Source of the DNA: Ephemerocybe angulata
Lineage: Eukaryota > Basidiomycota > Agaricomycetes > Agaricales > Psathyrellaceae
Direction of reading: 5' to 3'
DNA: 64,000 bases
Assembly (NCBI GenBank): GCA_013368325.1
Contig: JAACJK010000115.1
Span: 186,001 to 250,000 of the forward strand
Position 1 is the first letter of the stretch, and each line of letters begins with the position of its first letter. Shown piece after piece: positions 43,060 through 53,164 of this stretch. Position numbers and translations under genes: made by a program. The notes beneath the pieces are model-generated. The model was not told the origin of the DNA. It saw only the letters and a list, made by a program, of their open reading frames with translations, and searched no databases.

Positions 43060-44733
43060 CTGAGTATAACCCTTTGAACCCTCCCTCGCGTACTTGTACC
43101 TCGTAGCTAGACCCCCGCAACATGCCCATGTTCCAGTCTGCACCACGAGCGCCCGAGAGCGCATTAGCACTAAGCATAGCACAGAGTGAACCGCCCGGTG
43201 TATACTAACCTCGGCACATGCCTCAGTAGGAACTAGAAGCTGGGCCAGCTAAACCAAGCCGCCGAGTAGAGGATATGGGACCCAACACGGCCAAACACCC
43301 GGCGCTTAAAAGAACACAATAGACGCGCTGAATCACCGGGCCAACGCCTTGACGCCCACACAACGGCACCGACTCGAGAACCCTCCGTCGGTCATCGGGG
43401 ACGCTAAGGAAGTGAAAGCATCTCACGAAAAGAACCAACCGCCCCAGACGCACGACTCAGATAGCAGGTCCGGGAGGTTGTAAAAACATCCAACTGCTCC
43501 AGTACCACACATCAATGACACACACAAACATAGAATTATCACGGTACCACGATTTAGGGCTAACGGCAAACAGAGACCCTGGTATACTAGGGGCTAATGC
43601 CACCTACGCCAGCGGAGACCCCGACGACGTTGCCAGGGACAACGGAAGGCAAGAACGGAGAGGAGACGAAGCCGACCAACGGACAGAGGCCGAGCCTCCT
43701 CAAAACACAATCAGGCGAGAGGGGAACGGCCGGAATGAAAGCGGCTCCCCCAGTATAGGCACAAACCTAAATACCGCCGGAGTGCAACAGACGCAGGACG
43801 ACGATGGGTACATACGCCTCCCAGAAGACTGGGATGACCCGGAGATATGGGGGACGTTCGTACCTTTCGACGAGGCCTTAGCACTCACACCTCAGGACGA
43901 CCCAGAAAGCGCAGAAGCGCAAGTCATGACCGACACCGCACCAGACCAACAGAACGGTGAAGGTAATACAGCGGGACCAAACCCCACTCGAGGGGTGAAC
44001 ACTAGAACCCCCCGCAAGGGCCAGAAGAACTCCCGCGCGGCCCTCTGAATAGCCTCCCTGAACATGAAGGGAGGAGGAGTAGCACACACCAACGGCAAAT
44101 GGAGAACGATCACTCGCATGATGAAATCACAGAGCCTAAGTATTCTCGCGCTACAAGAAACCCACCTCACAGAGGAGCACCGAACCGAACTAGAAAGGAG
44201 GTACGACCGCGTCAGGATTATCAGTAGCCCAGACCCAGACAATGATAGCGGGAAAGGGGGAGTAGCATTCCTCCTAAATAAGTACAATACCCAGTGGAAA
44301 GATGTCGAAATTGAACACACAATCCCGGGCAGAGCCCTCACTATGAAAGTGACATGGGGGCACGGTTCGAGCATGCGCATAACAGCGGTATACGCACCGG
44401 CGGGCACAGCGGTGGAGAAGGCCGAATTCTGGACATCCCTGCGCGACATATGGAGGAGGGATCGTACCAAACGCCCAGATGTCCTCATGGGCGATCTAAA
44501 CATGGTGGAAAGTGCCTTGGACCGACTCCCAGTCAGACAGGACACAGCAAGCGTGGTCGAGCCTTTCGTAGAACTCCGCTCAGAAGCCAAACTAAAAGAC
44601 GGCTGGCAGGAGACTCACGCCGGCGGGAAGCCCCGCTACACATTCCGCACGAGGAGAAGAGGCGTCGTGAACTCCCGCTCACGAATCGACCGCATTTACG
44701 TCACAGATGAACTGTTCAAATCTAGCTATGAAT

Positions 44734-45245
44734 AGTGCCTTACAGGCCCAGGCCCGGCCCAAAAGCCGCGGCTAAGGCCCGGCTTTGGGCGGCCAAGGCC
44801 CACCGAAATCCTGGGCCAAGCCTTGAGCCCCCAAATTGGTCGGGCCCGGCTCGGCTCACGGCTTAGGCCGCGGCTTTTGTATACGATTTTTTTCTAATGA
44901 ATCTGGGTCACGGTCAGTAAATTTTTGTATTGAACTACTATATGTATCAGTGTAGTGCTCTGAAATAAATTTTCCGTTCAAAATGAGCATTTGCAAAGGC
45001 CGGGAATTGAACCGAGAACCTCTTCAACATATTTTCGACCACTCAACCACTGCACCAAGGCGCCATATAATAGTTTCTGACTGACCAAGGCCTAAGCCGC
45101 AGCTTTTTGGCGCGTGGAATTTTGAGCCGGGCCTTGAGCCCAGCCCGGCCTTACTGCCAAATCGAGTAAGGCCCGGCTGGGCTTGGCCTGTAAGGGCCCG
45201 GCTTGGCCCGGCTCGCGGCTTTGAGCCCCGAGCCTGTAAGGCACT
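44734..45245. mobile_element. 512-bp MITE-like element with 14-bp terminal inverted repeats
   Basis: The ends are AGTGCCTTACAGGC and GCCTGTAAGGCACT, exact complements. Just inside are GC-rich arms (GGCCCGGC-type, 44750-44870 and 45105-45235) that are largely complementary to each other, so the whole element can fold back. The centre is AT-rich. Ten-base target duplications are usual for Mutator-like transposons. There is no transposase. A tRNA-like stretch is embedded at 44992-45064 on the minus strand. Confidence 0.85.
44992..45064 (-). ncRNA. tRNA-like sequence inside the inserted element
   Basis: On the minus strand, 73 bases begin GGCGCCTTGGTGCAGTGG and end GGTTCAATTCCCGGCC plus TTTGC. 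TGGTGCAGTGG resembles an A box and GGTTCAATTCC a B box of RNA polymerase III, at tRNA-like spacing. The acceptor stem does not pair and the T stem has a mismatch, so it is not a working tRNA. It could be an old tRNA-derived (SINE-type) head or a coincidental pseudo-tRNA. Confidence 0.4.
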
Positions 45246-45570
45246 AGCTATGAATGGGACATAATAAATACGGGTATTACGACCCTTGACCATTACATGG
45301 TCACAGCTTACGTAGCAACGAAGGACACTCCCTACGTTGGAAAAGGGAGAAGCACCATCGGGGATTTCATACTCGAGTTCCCCGAGCTCCGAGAGAAGTT
45401 CCGAACTCGGGCGCTAAAACTCGAGCAAGCGCTTAAAGAATGCCGAGAGGCACGCACGGCGGTCTACAACCCTCAAACCCTATGGAAAGAATTCAAGAAT
45501 GATCTCCTGTCCATCGCCAAAAACTTCTCGCGTAAGAGAGTATCTCTCATCGACAAAGAAATCAATATGT

Positions 45571-45987
45571 TTCACATCGTTCCAGTTCCAATGGAACCGG
45601 GGGGCGCAGAGGGTGGAGGACGTGCAATCGACCTCCTGTACCGCCACTATGTCGACCTCTGGATCCTCAAGAACGCGTTTGTCTTCAACCTGGAAGACCA
45701 CATGTTCCACGTACCGCGCTATCCTACCAACTCTCCAGTTGCTACCCCCTATCAGTTTCATATATTTCACTCCGGTTATGTGAGTCCGAATTACTTCTCG
45801 TAGCAGCCATCGTCTGACCTAAACATAGCCTTTCGGCAATTTCAACGAGCTCATTCGGTCCTTCGTCGGCGGGCAGAATATCCCGATCAGGGGGCCCGTC
45901 CTCGTTGTGAAAAGCGATAGGGAAGGAAGAGCGGTTCACGTTCACCCGAGTGACCTCCTATTCTTGGAGCGCCTGGTGGTCGAGTGA
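45571..45987 (+). pseudogene. 5'-truncated gene fragment, unknown family
   Basis: The frame HIVPVPMEPGGAEGGGRAID, LLYRHYVDLWILKNAFVFNL and HVPRYPTNSPVATPYQFHIF is well formed. A 49-base intron (45780-45828, GTGAGT...CATAG) joins HSGYP to FGNFNELIRSFVGGQNIPI and then LVVKSDREGRVHVHPSDLLF. It has no start codon, because it abuts the LINE remnant, and a TGA or a further donor (GTGAGT) comes at 45985. The LVVKSD motif also occurs in the gene at 48833-49588 (LLVVKSDSNDVV), so it may belong to the same local family. No function is recognised. Confidence 0.5.
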
Positions 45988-46240
45988 GTTCGTTCACTAT
46001 CTGTACATCCTTACATCGCAACTGAAGATCTCTTAGCACACTGTCCAGCAATCATCGTCATCTTTCTTCCGGATATCTTCTCGCGGAAATCGAGATTCGT
46101 GGAGTTGCAGCAGTGTGATACCACAAGCCATAACACAGTGTTCAGATGCTGCGTTCCTGCCCTACCCCTAGGTTATAACAAGTTTGAAATGGACTCTGTA
46201 TATTCCTACATCCAATCCATCGTTGCATCGCCCCCTTAGT

Positions 46241-47410
46241 ATGCCTGGTACTCGCGCCACCTCCTCCAACCCCTCCACCCCGCGTCGGAAGGCTGGCCAC
46301 CTCCTCTCTCCCTTAGCCACTCCTACTTGTTCATCGCCCCGTCTCCAGCGAGCTCACGGTTCAAGCTTCGGTTTGAGCCTGTCGCTTCTTGCCCTCCCCC
46401 ACACGCTCTTCATGGAATTCCCCGGATCGACTGAGGTCATCCAGTTGCCCGAGGTCGGTGCGCAGATCTTGGCGCATATGGACTGGGGTACCCTCATGTC
46501 GATGTCCAGGGTCAACAGAGTCCTGCGGCGCATGGTCCGGTTCGAAGTTCGCTCCCGCCTTCGAGAAGTCCTTCAAGAGTACTTTGACGTCCACCAATTC
46601 AACGTCTTCATCGACATGCTCGACAAGAAAGTCGGTGGAATCACCGGATCTGTCGTTCGGTGCCTTCTCTTCATGAACTCGAACTTCTACAATCATTGCG
46701 TTGAACTTGGGGAGAAGAGGTTCCAATCCATCTCCGACCTAAATGTTGTGGTTGAGAACCAGGGGTTTGATGGCGCTGTTGAAACCCTTGGGACGCTTGG
46801 ATTTGGGAGCTGGGTGTACGACGGGCCAAGGAGGTCATACAGGGCCGCGGTGTCGAGAGTGGCTTCGGGACACAAGCGCTCCGCCCAGGGCAAGGTGAGT
46901 TCAACACTCCGCTTCCTAGCTTGACCACTAACTCAATCGCTCCCCCTGCAACAGGTTTTCCGCGTTACAGTCAGTGCCGCACCAGGTGGATTGGTCCACG
47001 CCGTCTTGTGTTCTCCCATTGCTGCCCAACAGAACCTCATGACCGCCTCCCGCATCTACTCGTTCTTCCCGAACCTCATTCATGAAGCCCACAGCATTCG
47101 CACTGATCGAGAGCGGCTCATTCCCCAAAGCAGACCTGCTGCCCCTTACAACGCGCTCCACGACAACAGCGGTTGGGTCGACTCGGGATCGTGTGGGTTC
47201 AACTGCCCAGCTATCAATCGCAAGACCCATGGCGACAAGGGCACGGCCAGTTTCGAGTGGAACACCATCGTCAGCACCCCGACTCCGGAAACTCTCGAGG
47301 ACAAAACCGACTACCTGCTGGCGGAACGTTTGATCGTGTGGAGGTTCAACAATCGATGCGCCAATATCGCTTGCAAGAACTACACCCCCTACGGACGCAG
47401 CATGTACTAA
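46241..47410 (+). CDS. F-box-like protein with nucleotidyltransferase-like segment (family 2, copy 1)
   Basis: Exons 46241-46894 and 46955-47410 join as GGCAAG/GTTTTC, giving 369 residues. A Ser/Thr/Pro-rich leader is followed by an F-box-like helix pair (QLPEVGAQILAHMDWGTLMS, MSRVNRVLRRMV). LREVLQEYFD and a GGITGSVVRCLLF strand come next, then SDLNVVVENQGFDGAVETLG. In other basidiomycete proteins of this type the corresponding segment is GGSxAxxxL ... NDLDIYVP, as in the core of a nucleotidyltransferase fold; here the Asp pair is reduced to SDLNVVV, so catalysis is doubtful. The second exon continues with strands ending in Cys-containing RCANIACKNYTPYG. Proteins of this type are frequent and uncharacterised in Agaricomycetes. 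Nearest relatives here are the genes at 47749 and 50352. Confidence 0.6.
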
Positions 47411-47748
47411 TTCAGCATGTTTCTGTCGTCGTTCTAAAGACCTATCCCTTACCTTTCACATTCTAAACATCTATCCTTTCATTCTTCATTCCCCACGGTC
47501 CTTACCTTTCACATTTCTAAACATCTATCCATTCATTCCTCACGTCCGTTACATTTTACATTTACATGAACTGTGTCGCCTGTATTTCAACCTTTTGCTT
47601 CCTGTCGATCTTTCACCATGTACGTAGATTACTTACTTACTAGGATTCACGTACCATATTGTTTGAATGTTAAATCATCGTTGCTTATGCCTTTTTCATA
47701 TTGTCTATCAGAGAGTTGTGTATTTGACGGGTGGCCGTACTTGTTAAG
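47411..47748. other. Tail-to-tail spacer with a short tandem repeat
   Basis: About 340 bases. CCTTACCTTTCACATT, CTAAACATCTATCC and TTCATTC occur twice in order (about 47446-47490 and 47500-47545). No gene is present; both neighbours end here. Confidence 0.6.
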
Positions 47749-48801
47749 CTACACAGTAACGTACTCACTGCGCTTCTGGAACAAGTCCCTGAACTCGCAA
47801 TGAACATTGTGACATTCCTTCAGCAACGTCCATCCTAGTATCTCGCCGTAAGTCAGGTCGTCCTCCCTAGGCCAAAAGCGCCCCTCGCGACAAAGGTAGA
47901 TCGCGTCTCCCCAACACTCATCCCAATTCTGACTGACATCTCCAGAGTGCGCACCGTCCTTCCTGATCATGGGCATGGGCTCTGCGGTTGGTTTCCACGT
48001 CCATCGAGCCACTCCCTCGTCTTCAAACGTCTTCCTCCTTCGGATTGGGCACCAAGCGCCGCATGGTTGAGTCCAGTGGGAGTTATCGACGTAGTGAGTT
48101 ACTTCCTGAGCCGAAACTCGTTTCCCAGGACGCCGAGAGACATCGCGACCTTGGAGTATGATTGATTCATTCCGATATGTGAGCCGTGGGTAGAACGACA
48201 GGATGGCGGAGGAAGTGATAGCATTCATGCAGGCGGTCGTTGGCGCGGCGAGGATGGTGCTGATGGGCTCTTTCTTGCTGACCGTGACGGTGACCTGTTG
48301 ATTTTATGATGCAAGGTGAGTAGAGCGGAGACGTCATGGGTTATCGGTGCTTACGCTGCTATTCATCAGACAGTAGTGGGCCTGTACCACCTCCTTGAAG
48401 TGTCGACTAGGTCCAATATCGTGCCCCTTGTAGCCCAACTTCTGAAAGAATGCCATCATATTATCCTCCTTGTTGGCTGGGAACACGATATTGAGGTCGT
48501 AGAAGGCCGAATCGCCAAGATCGTTGACGAGAAGGGCGCGGACACACCCTCCGACAATTGCAGCCCCTGCAGCATGCAACAGTGTGAAGAAGGGCGGTAG
48601 GTCCTCTACGGGGATATACCGGGAGAGGAGGTGGTGAATTCTTCGGCGAACTTCGACTTCCACAATTTGGGGTGCAGGTTGGGGCAGGAACCTGACTCCC
48701 ATGAGCTCTCTCCACGGCAGGAACCCAACGAGCACGGCTAGGACGTCAAGATGGAAAACAGGGGCAGATGAAGCGAGTTGTCGTTGATTCACTGTGTGCA
48801 T
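47749..48801 (-). CDS. F-box-like protein with nucleotidyltransferase-like segment (family 2, copy 2)
   Basis: Exons 48801-48355 and 48294-47749 join as AATAGCAGC/GTCACC, giving 330 residues. The start at 48801 (TACCATGCACACAGTG) is preferred over the in-frame ATG at 48858, because the neighbouring gene probably ends at 48833. The N-terminal part has HLDVLAVLVGFLPWRELMGV (F-box-like). HAAGAAIVGGCVRALLVNDL and YDLNIVFPANKEDNMMAFFQ follow, matching the GGS...DLD pattern in a degenerate state. The second exon has a strand-rich C-terminal part (YPRLTYRNESIILQG, PIRRRKTFEDEGVARWTW) ending in TLLKECHNVHCEFRDLF. The match to copy 1 lies mainly in layout and the common C-terminal Cys residues. Function unknown. 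Confidence 0.6.
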
Positions 48802-48832
48802 GGTAGTAGGTACGAAGATCGGTACATGAATA

Positions 48833-49588
48833 TCACCAGTTAGAAGGGAAAGGCGCATATTGCAGAAGCGGCACCGTCGATCTTTCTACGTTATCTTCCC
48901 AGAAACTGACCCCGACAAGATAAGATTAGATTGTACTCAAGCATTGATCTCGGCTGAGCGGCAACCCACCTGTAAAGCAGCATTTCTATGAGAGCCTCAT
49001 CGCGCTCTTCTACGTTGCACACAACATCATTACTGTCGGACTTGACGACCAACAAATTCCCGTACACGGTCGATCGGGCGTCGGCCTCCTTGAGGCTCTC
49101 GTAGATCTGATTTTCTGGCTCAGCGGTCTCGACCCTCCTCTGCAACACCAATATCAGAAAGACGAGCAGAAGGTGATTAAAAAAAACGGTGCTCACGAGC
49201 CACGTTCGATACATGAAGGAATAATGGTACCTCTGCTTCCGCCCAGCGTTGATAGGGTACCGCCTCACGCACACTCCTGTCCGCTCCAATCTTCGCATTC
49301 CTACGTCGACGATCGGTTCAGGTTCAAGGTACCGGTCCACATACAGGTCCACATTACGCGGTTTGGTTTCGTAGCCTGGATGAACCAGCACTGTTACAAT
49401 CGCGCCTTTCGGAGCTTGAGCCGCTAGAACGTAGCATTGTACCGAGCTGAAGAGCCCTTCCTACGTGGAGCGCATCAGAAAACAGGGGGGCGCGGTGCCA
49501 TGCGATGCACCCGTACCTGTTTTGCCTTGTCCATCTGCTCCGATATCTGGACGATTTCAGGGAGTGTGTATTTCGCAGATAGTGCCAT
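48833..49588 (-). CDS. Uncharacterised protein related to the C-terminal part of family 2
   Basis: Proposed exons: 49588-49517 (MALSAKYTLPEIVQISEQMD), then from an acceptor near 49460 (EGLFSSVQCYVLAAQAPKGA, VLVHPGYETKPRNVDLYVDR), then after an intron near 49205-49145 (RRVETAEPENQIYESLKEAD, YGNLLVVKSDSNDVVCNVEE), and a last short exon from about 48906 (FWEDNVERSTVPLLQ) to TGA 48833-48835. Splice sites were read by eye and the last intron is the least certain; without it the frame runs to 48891. The stretch between YHYSFMYR and RRVETAE looks membrane-like if translated, but it is probably intron. No known domain. It is co-directional with the 47749 gene, and its end lies about 30 bases before that gene's start. 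Confidence 0.45.
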
Positions 49589-50351
49589 TTGTTCTCGATG
49601 GTTGTTGGCTTGTGTCTGTTGACGACTTGGAGGGTGATGGCAGGCAAGGGTTGGATGGACTGAGCGAAGCTTGAAGCACTTAATTGCATGCGTGTTAGCC
49701 TAGGATCAGCAACGTGATGACAGGGTCCACCCCATATCAGCAAAGACTCTAAACCCAGCCGCATCCCCGGCAATCTAAGTGATATTTCTGTCTACCCGAT
49801 ATCTCTGTCGGAGAGGAGATCCGTCGGAGCATTGCATGGGAATGTTGCATGGGAATACGCAAGCACTGAGCTACCTTCATGCAATTAAGAGACGACTACC
49901 CTACCCCTCTGGAGGGCTCGCGCCCGCACCTCACTCACGAGAGGCGGCGGAGCTGAGCTGTACACCTGAGTCCTGCGATCCAAGAGCACGAGGGTGGGTT
50001 GCAAGACTACAGTCAGCGGCGATGCACTTTTCATGCCATACGACGTACCTCCCCCCGAAAGAGCATTTCCGCCTAAACATTTCCATAATTCCAGACGAAA
50101 CGTTCGAGCTGAGATTGCACAGCTGAGATTGCACATGATGGTGTGCGCTGGTGTCGCGGCATGGTGCATGAATTCGATTTCAACATGATAAGACAGGAAG
50201 ACAGGAGTCAGACGGGTGGCTGTACGGAAGTCGATCAATATCCCAGGACTATGTAAGCATCATCCCGTATGGCCTTGGCCGCCAAAGGAAGAGCCTCAAG
50301 CGCCCGTCTTCTCCATCACCCTCAGGCTTAGGACGACTACGAAGGCATCCG
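49589..50351. other. Divergent promoter region
   Basis: About 760 bases between the starts at 49588 (minus) and 50352 (plus). AGCTGAGATTGCAC is repeated in tandem at 50106-50134. Several short open frames have no motif. No gene recognised. Confidence 0.4.
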
Positions 50352-51407
50352 ATGAATTCGATAATCATCACACTGCATAGCTTTGACGTGTTTGGTACGT
50401 GTAATAGTTGGACTCAGGGACTTACTCACTGTTTACACGATCACAGAGGGGAAGTTGACTTGGATCGACCTACCTGGCGAGTTGCAAGGCAAGATAATGC
50501 AATTCATGCCGTTACCTCTAGCTTGGAAGGTCGGGGCCACCTCTCGCGGAAATAGGCTACTGTATCTGGGTGAGCTGGAGGCACGGATGCGATCTCTTTG
50601 CAAGGACTTCATGCTTGACTACGATGCGGTAATCAAGGCGATGAAGGCGACGAACTCTATTCTCGTTGGGTCCGCCCTTCACTACGTCATCGATCCAAGC
50701 AACGCTTTCCCAGATTGCCTCACATTCTATGTTCCCAAAGGCCTTCATGGTGCATTCTCGGGCCCTGTCCTTGATGGAACCAAATACTGCGCGAGCGCGG
50801 TCCCACCGGGGGGATCAGCGTACGGTCCTCGCTACAAAGGTCCACTGCTGGGTTGTGAGTCCACACAATTTCAAGGGAGCCAGACTATTGACGGTACCTA
50901 GACTTCCGAAAAGATGTCATCGACTCGCACACCAAGCGTGCGATGCAACTCGCGATACGCGAGACGGCGTACAAGGTGGCGACAACCGCCGTGCTCTTCT
51001 CCGACTTCACCATGGAGATGAACTACATGACACACAATGCAGTCGTGTCCGCATATCCGAAGATGACATTTGCCCGGTACAGCCTCATCAACACCCACGT
51101 CCCTACTCGGTCTCTCGCTATGAGCACCAAGATGGCTAAGTACGTCAAGGATGGATATCGGTTCCTCCTGACTGGAGAGGGGTGGAGGCACGGGCACGTC
51201 TGTGGCCAGCATTCTTCGTGCGGTAGGACTCGTCGCAAGGTTAACGATGCATCGACGATGCGGCTTGGGTTTGGCACTGGAGAGATCGACGTTATAGACG
51301 GCGATGTAGCATGGGCACTGTCTTACACGTTCGACTGCAAAATGCGGCCGAAGCGCAGTCCCCATAACCCGAAGTCAGGATGGGTACGCGCGGGATGGGG
51401 GTATTGA
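50352..51407 (+). CDS. F-box-like protein with nucleotidyltransferase-like segment (family 2, copy 3)
   Basis: Three exons, 50352-50394, 50447-50854 and 50902-51407, stay in frame and give 318 residues. The junctions are TTTG/AGGGG and GGTT/ACTTC. F-box-like start: IDLPGELQGKIMQFMPLPLA. Then LCKDFMLDYDAVIKAMKATN, ILVGSALHYVIDPSNAFPDC and LTFYVPKG, which correspond to the GGSxAL...DLDxYVPKG layout; the Asp positions are changed (DCLTFYVP). The third exon has RAMQLAIRETAYKVATTAVL, RYSLINTHVPTRS, a Cys/His patch (GHVCGQHSSCGR) and a basic end. It stops at TGA 51405-51407, only 23 bases from the stop of the convergent Helitron frame, so the Helitron may have inserted next to it or may carry it. 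Confidence 0.65.
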
Positions 51408-51430
51408 AATCGGTGAGTTGGTCTCAATAA

Positions 51431-53164
51431 CTAAGTCGCATCTTTTGATCTCACATACAAGGCTAGTGACGCTGAGCGCATGTCGAGGGTCGACAACCAT
51501 TCTATGCTTACACTAGGAACGGTGCCCTCGAATATCACCTTACCTTGCGCCAACATACCGTCGTATCTGTAGATTCTTCCCATGTCATCAACTACCCTTG
51601 AAGCGAAGTGGCTGTCGTCTTCGTTCCAGTACAATATACCGGCGAGTCGATACAAGTCCTTGTTCATCGTTACTCGAGTACTCAAACTAAGATCGCAACG
51701 GGCAGCGCCAATCGGCATGACAGGTAGTTGCAGCCATATCATCGCAGGGTAATGGTTTCGTCTCACCAGGCGATCGCCGCACAATTTGCAACTTCCGTGG
51801 GGTGACTGGATATTCTGGAGGTAATCCGCTATAACGCACGGTCCGCTGCTCGTGTCATGTCTTACCACTGTATATCCACCTATGCTTTCAAATATTGAGC
51901 CTCTACTTTGCTTTCCACATTTAAGGCATGTATTCACCGCTACGTTGGAAGGTTTTGTGACATCGATTCCATGAAAGAGTTGTACAAGGCTGTATATGTC
52001 GGTGCCAGTGCATCCAAGTGGGAAACAAGGCAAATTCAAGTCCCAGATAGGTTGACGGATAGTGAGGCGCGCTCGCTCTAGGCTAGTCGCATTTGACGCC
52101 AACGCGTAGAATGCAGTGTTTAGCTGGACGTAGTACGGACTCAGGCGTGCCAATTCCTCAGACCAACGCTGCGGGTTACTGTGCCACAAGGCCCTTACTA
52201 TCGTGAACAAGGAGTCGTAGGCGCAACTCCAATTCTCAGAGTCCCATGCCCAGCTCTCAAGCCAAGTCACCGTGCGGGGGATGCCATCGTCTGCGTCCTC
52301 CTGATTTGCTGGCTTTGTCTTACGCCTCTTCGACGGAGTCGCAATCGCGATGTCCTCATGCATTTTTCTTTTCCTATTGTCTGGGTCCATTCTACTGTCT
52401 TCTGGTTCAGATATACCCTGTCCCTTATTCCACCTGCGGTACGAGTTCAACGTGGGGTTTCTAAGGTTTTTGATAATTTTGTCAGGTAATTTCCCCTCAT
52501 ACCTTAGCTTGGTGATTTCATCCAGCGTGTCGATCGCACGAAATTCTTCACGAAGATGCCCTGACAGCCCAGCTTGAAGCTTGTATGTCTTGAACTCCCG
52601 CAAAATAATTCTATTCTCTGCCGTTTCCCCCCGAGAAAGGGCGACGTACATTGCTTGGTGCGACTTACTCTTTGTCAAGTCAACGACATTTACCGCCCTT
52701 GTCTTCCCCTGCGATACGTAGTCAGTCATAGAGAAGTTGGGGAGAATGGGAACTTGCCGCCGTGTGATCGAAATCTTTCGGTCGTTGGGAAGCACGGCCG
52801 TCACGGAAGTGGACAGCTTCATCAAAGGCACGACGTTTACGGGGAGATGCGGTAGCTTAACCGGGGTTTTTGGATTGACTAGTTCGACGAAGAGAACCTC
52901 CAATGACTGACGACCAGGATGACCTGGTATTTCACGTGATGTCCAACCTTTGACCGTGGCTTCCTGCCCCTTCGTAATCGACAGCTCAGTCGCATCGTTA
53001 TACCTAATCATGACAGGCATGCCAACGCAAAGAGCGAGACACGCGGGTATATGATCGCTCGTAAACGGCGGTGAGTCCCAGAGAGCAGCTTGGACCTCTG
53101 GGGTCAACCTTATCGGGCGTTCTGGTGGGCCCTTCGCGGATTTTTTCTTTTTCACACTGCCGTT
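51431..53164 (-). pseudogene. Helitron protein, C-terminal block: helicase end plus USP-like protease domain
   Basis: The first 200 residues complete the PIF1-type helicase (CVGMPVMIRYN, KSKSHQAMYVALSRGETAEN, which is motif VI). After a Lys-rich linker there is a domain with the marks of a ubiquitin-specific protease. They are a Cys box (NWSCAYDSLFTIV), two paired zinc-type cysteines (CLKCGKQ and CKLCGDR), and a His box with HF followed by a tyrosine and Asp (LAGILYWNEDDSHFASRVV, RIYRYDGM). The probable triad Cys, His, Asp is all visible. Such a domain could process the polyprotein or remove ubiquitin; neither is shown. The block lies after an in-frame TGA and has no start of its own. Confidence 0.7.

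Larger units (their letters stand above)
44724..45255. repeat. 10-bp target-site duplication around the inserted element
   Basis: AGCTATGAAT stands at 44724-44733 and again at 45246-45255. Removing one copy and the element restores an uninterrupted LINE reading frame. Confidence 0.9.
41987..45570 (+). mobile_element. Truncated Tad-like LINE (non-LTR retrotransposon)
   Basis: Order: ORF1 with a CCHC knuckle (to 43059), a 455-base spacer, ORF2 with an acidic leader and an AP-type endonuclease (43515-45570). The reverse transcriptase is missing: similarity to LINE sequence stops at about 45570, where a different gene fragment starts. Since LINE insertions usually lack the 5' end, loss of the 3' end points to later deletion or recombination. 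The left end sits exactly at the break in F-box copy 11. A second element splits ORF2 at 44734-45245. Confidence 0.75.
43515..45570 (+). pseudogene. LINE ORF2, endonuclease part, with stop codon and insertion
   Basis: The leader 43515-44045 is acidic (LPEDWDDPEIWGTFVPFDEA). A TGA at 44046-44048 separates it from the endonuclease, which begins at once in the same frame: IASLNMKGGG, ILALQETHLTEEH, GKGGVAFLL, ITAVYAPAG, VLMGDLNMVESALDRLP and SRIDRIYVTDEL. These are the N, QETH, YAP and GDLN motifs of APE-type endonucleases. The frame is cut at SSYE by the 512-bp element, then resumes after it as WDIINTGITTLDHYMVTAYV and continues to SRKRVSLIDKEI. No reverse transcriptase motif remains. The stop and the insertion make it inactive. 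Confidence 0.8.

Noticed and set aside
44992..45064. Functional tRNA gene
   Set aside because: Boxes are tRNA-like but the acceptor stem does not pair and the T stem has a mismatch; it lies inside a transposon.
49145..49205. Transmembrane helix in the 48833-49588 protein
   Set aside because: The hydrophobic run (STVFFNHLLLVFLILVLQ) coincides with a GTGAGC...TTGCAG intron; splicing it out joins two sensible segments.
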